DNA of 5,925 nucleotides from NCBI GenBank assembly GCA_030609865.1, contig JAUWSZ010000187.1, forward strand, positions 1 to 5,925, in the 5' to 3' direction. Both the position numbers and the translations under genes were made by a program. This document shows, piece by piece, positions 5,679-5,925 of this stretch (position 1 is its first letter; every line of letters begins with the position of its first letter). A model generated the notes under the pieces. The model worked only from the letters and a program-made list of their open reading frames with translations, had not been told where the DNA came from and ran no database searches. Source of the DNA: a bacterium. Lineage in GTDB: Bacteria > Desulfobacterota > DSWW01.

Positions 5679-5704
5679 TCAGGCCCAATCCCCTCCCCTC
5701 CCCT
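5660..5704 (+). promoter_or_regulatory. GC hairpin of three AGGGG/CCCCT blocks before rpsM
   Basis: AGGGG at 5660-5664, 5667-5671 and 5674-5678 can pair with CCCCT at 5700-5704, 5695-5699 and 5690-5694. This gives 15 base pairs in three blocks. The 5' arm has two TC bulges (5665-5666, 5672-5673) and the apical loop is 11 bases. There is no T-run after it, so a standard terminator is unlikely. It lies 16 bases before the rpsM Shine-Dalgarno, where the alpha-operon leader would be, so a role in pausing, mRNA stability or translational control is possible but unproven. Confidence 0.55.
5661..5681 (+). repeat. Three tandem GGGGTCA heptamers
   Basis: Three exact copies of GGGGTCA lie end to end at 5661-5667, 5668-5674 and 5675-5681. 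They are in the rpmJ-rpsM spacer, followed by three CCCCT pentamers at 5690-5704. This is the second 7-base tandem array in the window, with a different unit from the one after rplR. The TGACCC at 5714-5719 is the reverse complement of the GGGTCA core. Confidence 0.85.
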
Positions 5705-5719
5705 CTTGAAGAATGACCC

Positions 5720-5726
5720 GGGAGGA
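5720..5726 (+). promoter_or_regulatory. rpsM Shine-Dalgarno deciding a TTG start
   Basis: GGGAGGA at 5720-5726 contains the strong core GGAGG, 6 bases before TTG 5732. It supports the TTG as the start of S13. The adjoining TGACCC (5714-5719) can pair with the upstream GGGTCA units, which would place a stem directly against this site. Confidence 0.75.
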
Positions 5727-5731
5727 CAGTC

Positions 5732-5925
5732 TTGGCACGTATAGCGGGTGTTGATCTACCGAAAGCGAAGCGGGTGGAAATCGCGCTCACCTACATCTTC
5801 GGCATCGGAAGGACGAGCGCGCAGAAAATCGCCGATGAGGCCGGTATCGACAGGAACAAGAAGACCGACGACCTCACCGAGCAGGAAATCACCTTGATTC
5901 GAACCGTCCTCGACGCCAAGTACAA
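5732..5925 (+). CDS. rpsM: 30S ribosomal protein S13, N-terminal part (runs off the window)
   Basis: The first 64 codons of S13 are present before the window ends. [20 protein letters not shown] (residues 1-20) followed by [13 protein letters not shown] (21-33) is the canonical S13 N-terminus, including the helix-two-turn-helix region. S13 sits in the head of the small subunit and bridges to L5 and the P-site tRNA. The start is TTG 5732, the third TTG start in the window, with a strong GGAGG at 5721-5725. rpsM usually opens the alpha operon (rpsM-rpsK-rpsD-rpoA-rplQ), so those genes are expected downstream, outside this window. In E. coli, S4 represses from a structured leader at this position; the structured spacer here is not recognisably the same element. 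Confidence 0.97.
   Translation, partial: MARIAGVDLPKAKRVEIALTYIFGIGRTSAQKIADEAGIDRNKKTDDLTEQEITLIRTVLDAKY

Noticed and set aside
5208..5744. Plus-strand open frame of 178 codons spanning the map end, infA, rpmJ and the spacer
   Set aside because: It overlaps infA and rpmJ in another frame, has no family resemblance and includes the repeat array; the overlapping genes are unmistakable.
1..5925. CRISPR array, tRNA or rRNA gene, insertion sequence, or a new defence or metabolic system
   Set aside because: No spaced direct repeats of CRISPR size, no cloverleaf, no transposase and no unassigned gene; the window is a core ribosomal-protein operon almost filled by known genes.

Overview
This window is an uninterrupted stretch of a bacterial spc-type ribosomal-protein operon running into the start of the alpha operon. 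All genes are on the plus strand. In order they are: the end of rplE (L5), rpsN (S14, zinc-binding short form), rpsH (S8), rplF (L6), rplR (L18), rpsE (S5), rpmD (L30), rplO (L15), secY, map (methionine aminopeptidase), infA (IF-1), rpmJ (L36) and the first 64 codons of rpsM (S13). Every product was recognised from family motifs in its translation.

The organism looks like a GC-rich bacterium outside the Gammaproteobacteria. The order secY-map-infA-rpmJ-rpsM, the four-cysteine S14, the use of TTG (rpsN, rpsE, rpsM) and GTG (secY) starts, and repeat-laden spacers would suit a lineage such as Methylomirabilota (NC10), Nitrospirota or Desulfobacterota. That placement is an impression only; nothing in the window fixes the taxon. 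adk, which often lies between secY and map, is absent.

Most gene junctions are short and carry a clear Shine-Dalgarno sequence. Two spacers stand out. The 112-base rplR-rpsE spacer holds four 7-base CAAAGGN units and a perfect 8-bp REP-like palindrome. The 76-base rpmJ-rpsM spacer holds three GGGGTCA heptamers facing three CCCCT units. These can form a long bulged GC hairpin or, together with the end of rpmJ, a four-tract G-quadruplex, immediately before the rpsM ribosome-binding site.

The most striking observation is in map. Its frame is interrupted by an in-frame UAG at codon 215 (5125-5127). The same frame then continues for 34 well-conserved codons that contain the last metal-ligand glutamate of the enzyme. 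This is either a point nonsense mutation (or sequence error) in a normally essential gene, or a case of UAG readthrough or recoding. Ordinary UAG stops in rpsN, rplR and infA argue against genome-wide reassignment.

Together the genes supply ribosomal proteins of both subunits, the Sec translocon channel, N-terminal methionine removal and an initiation factor. Several products here (S14, S8, L6, S5, IF-1, S13) have Ala or Ser at position 2 and are expected substrates of methionine aminopeptidase.
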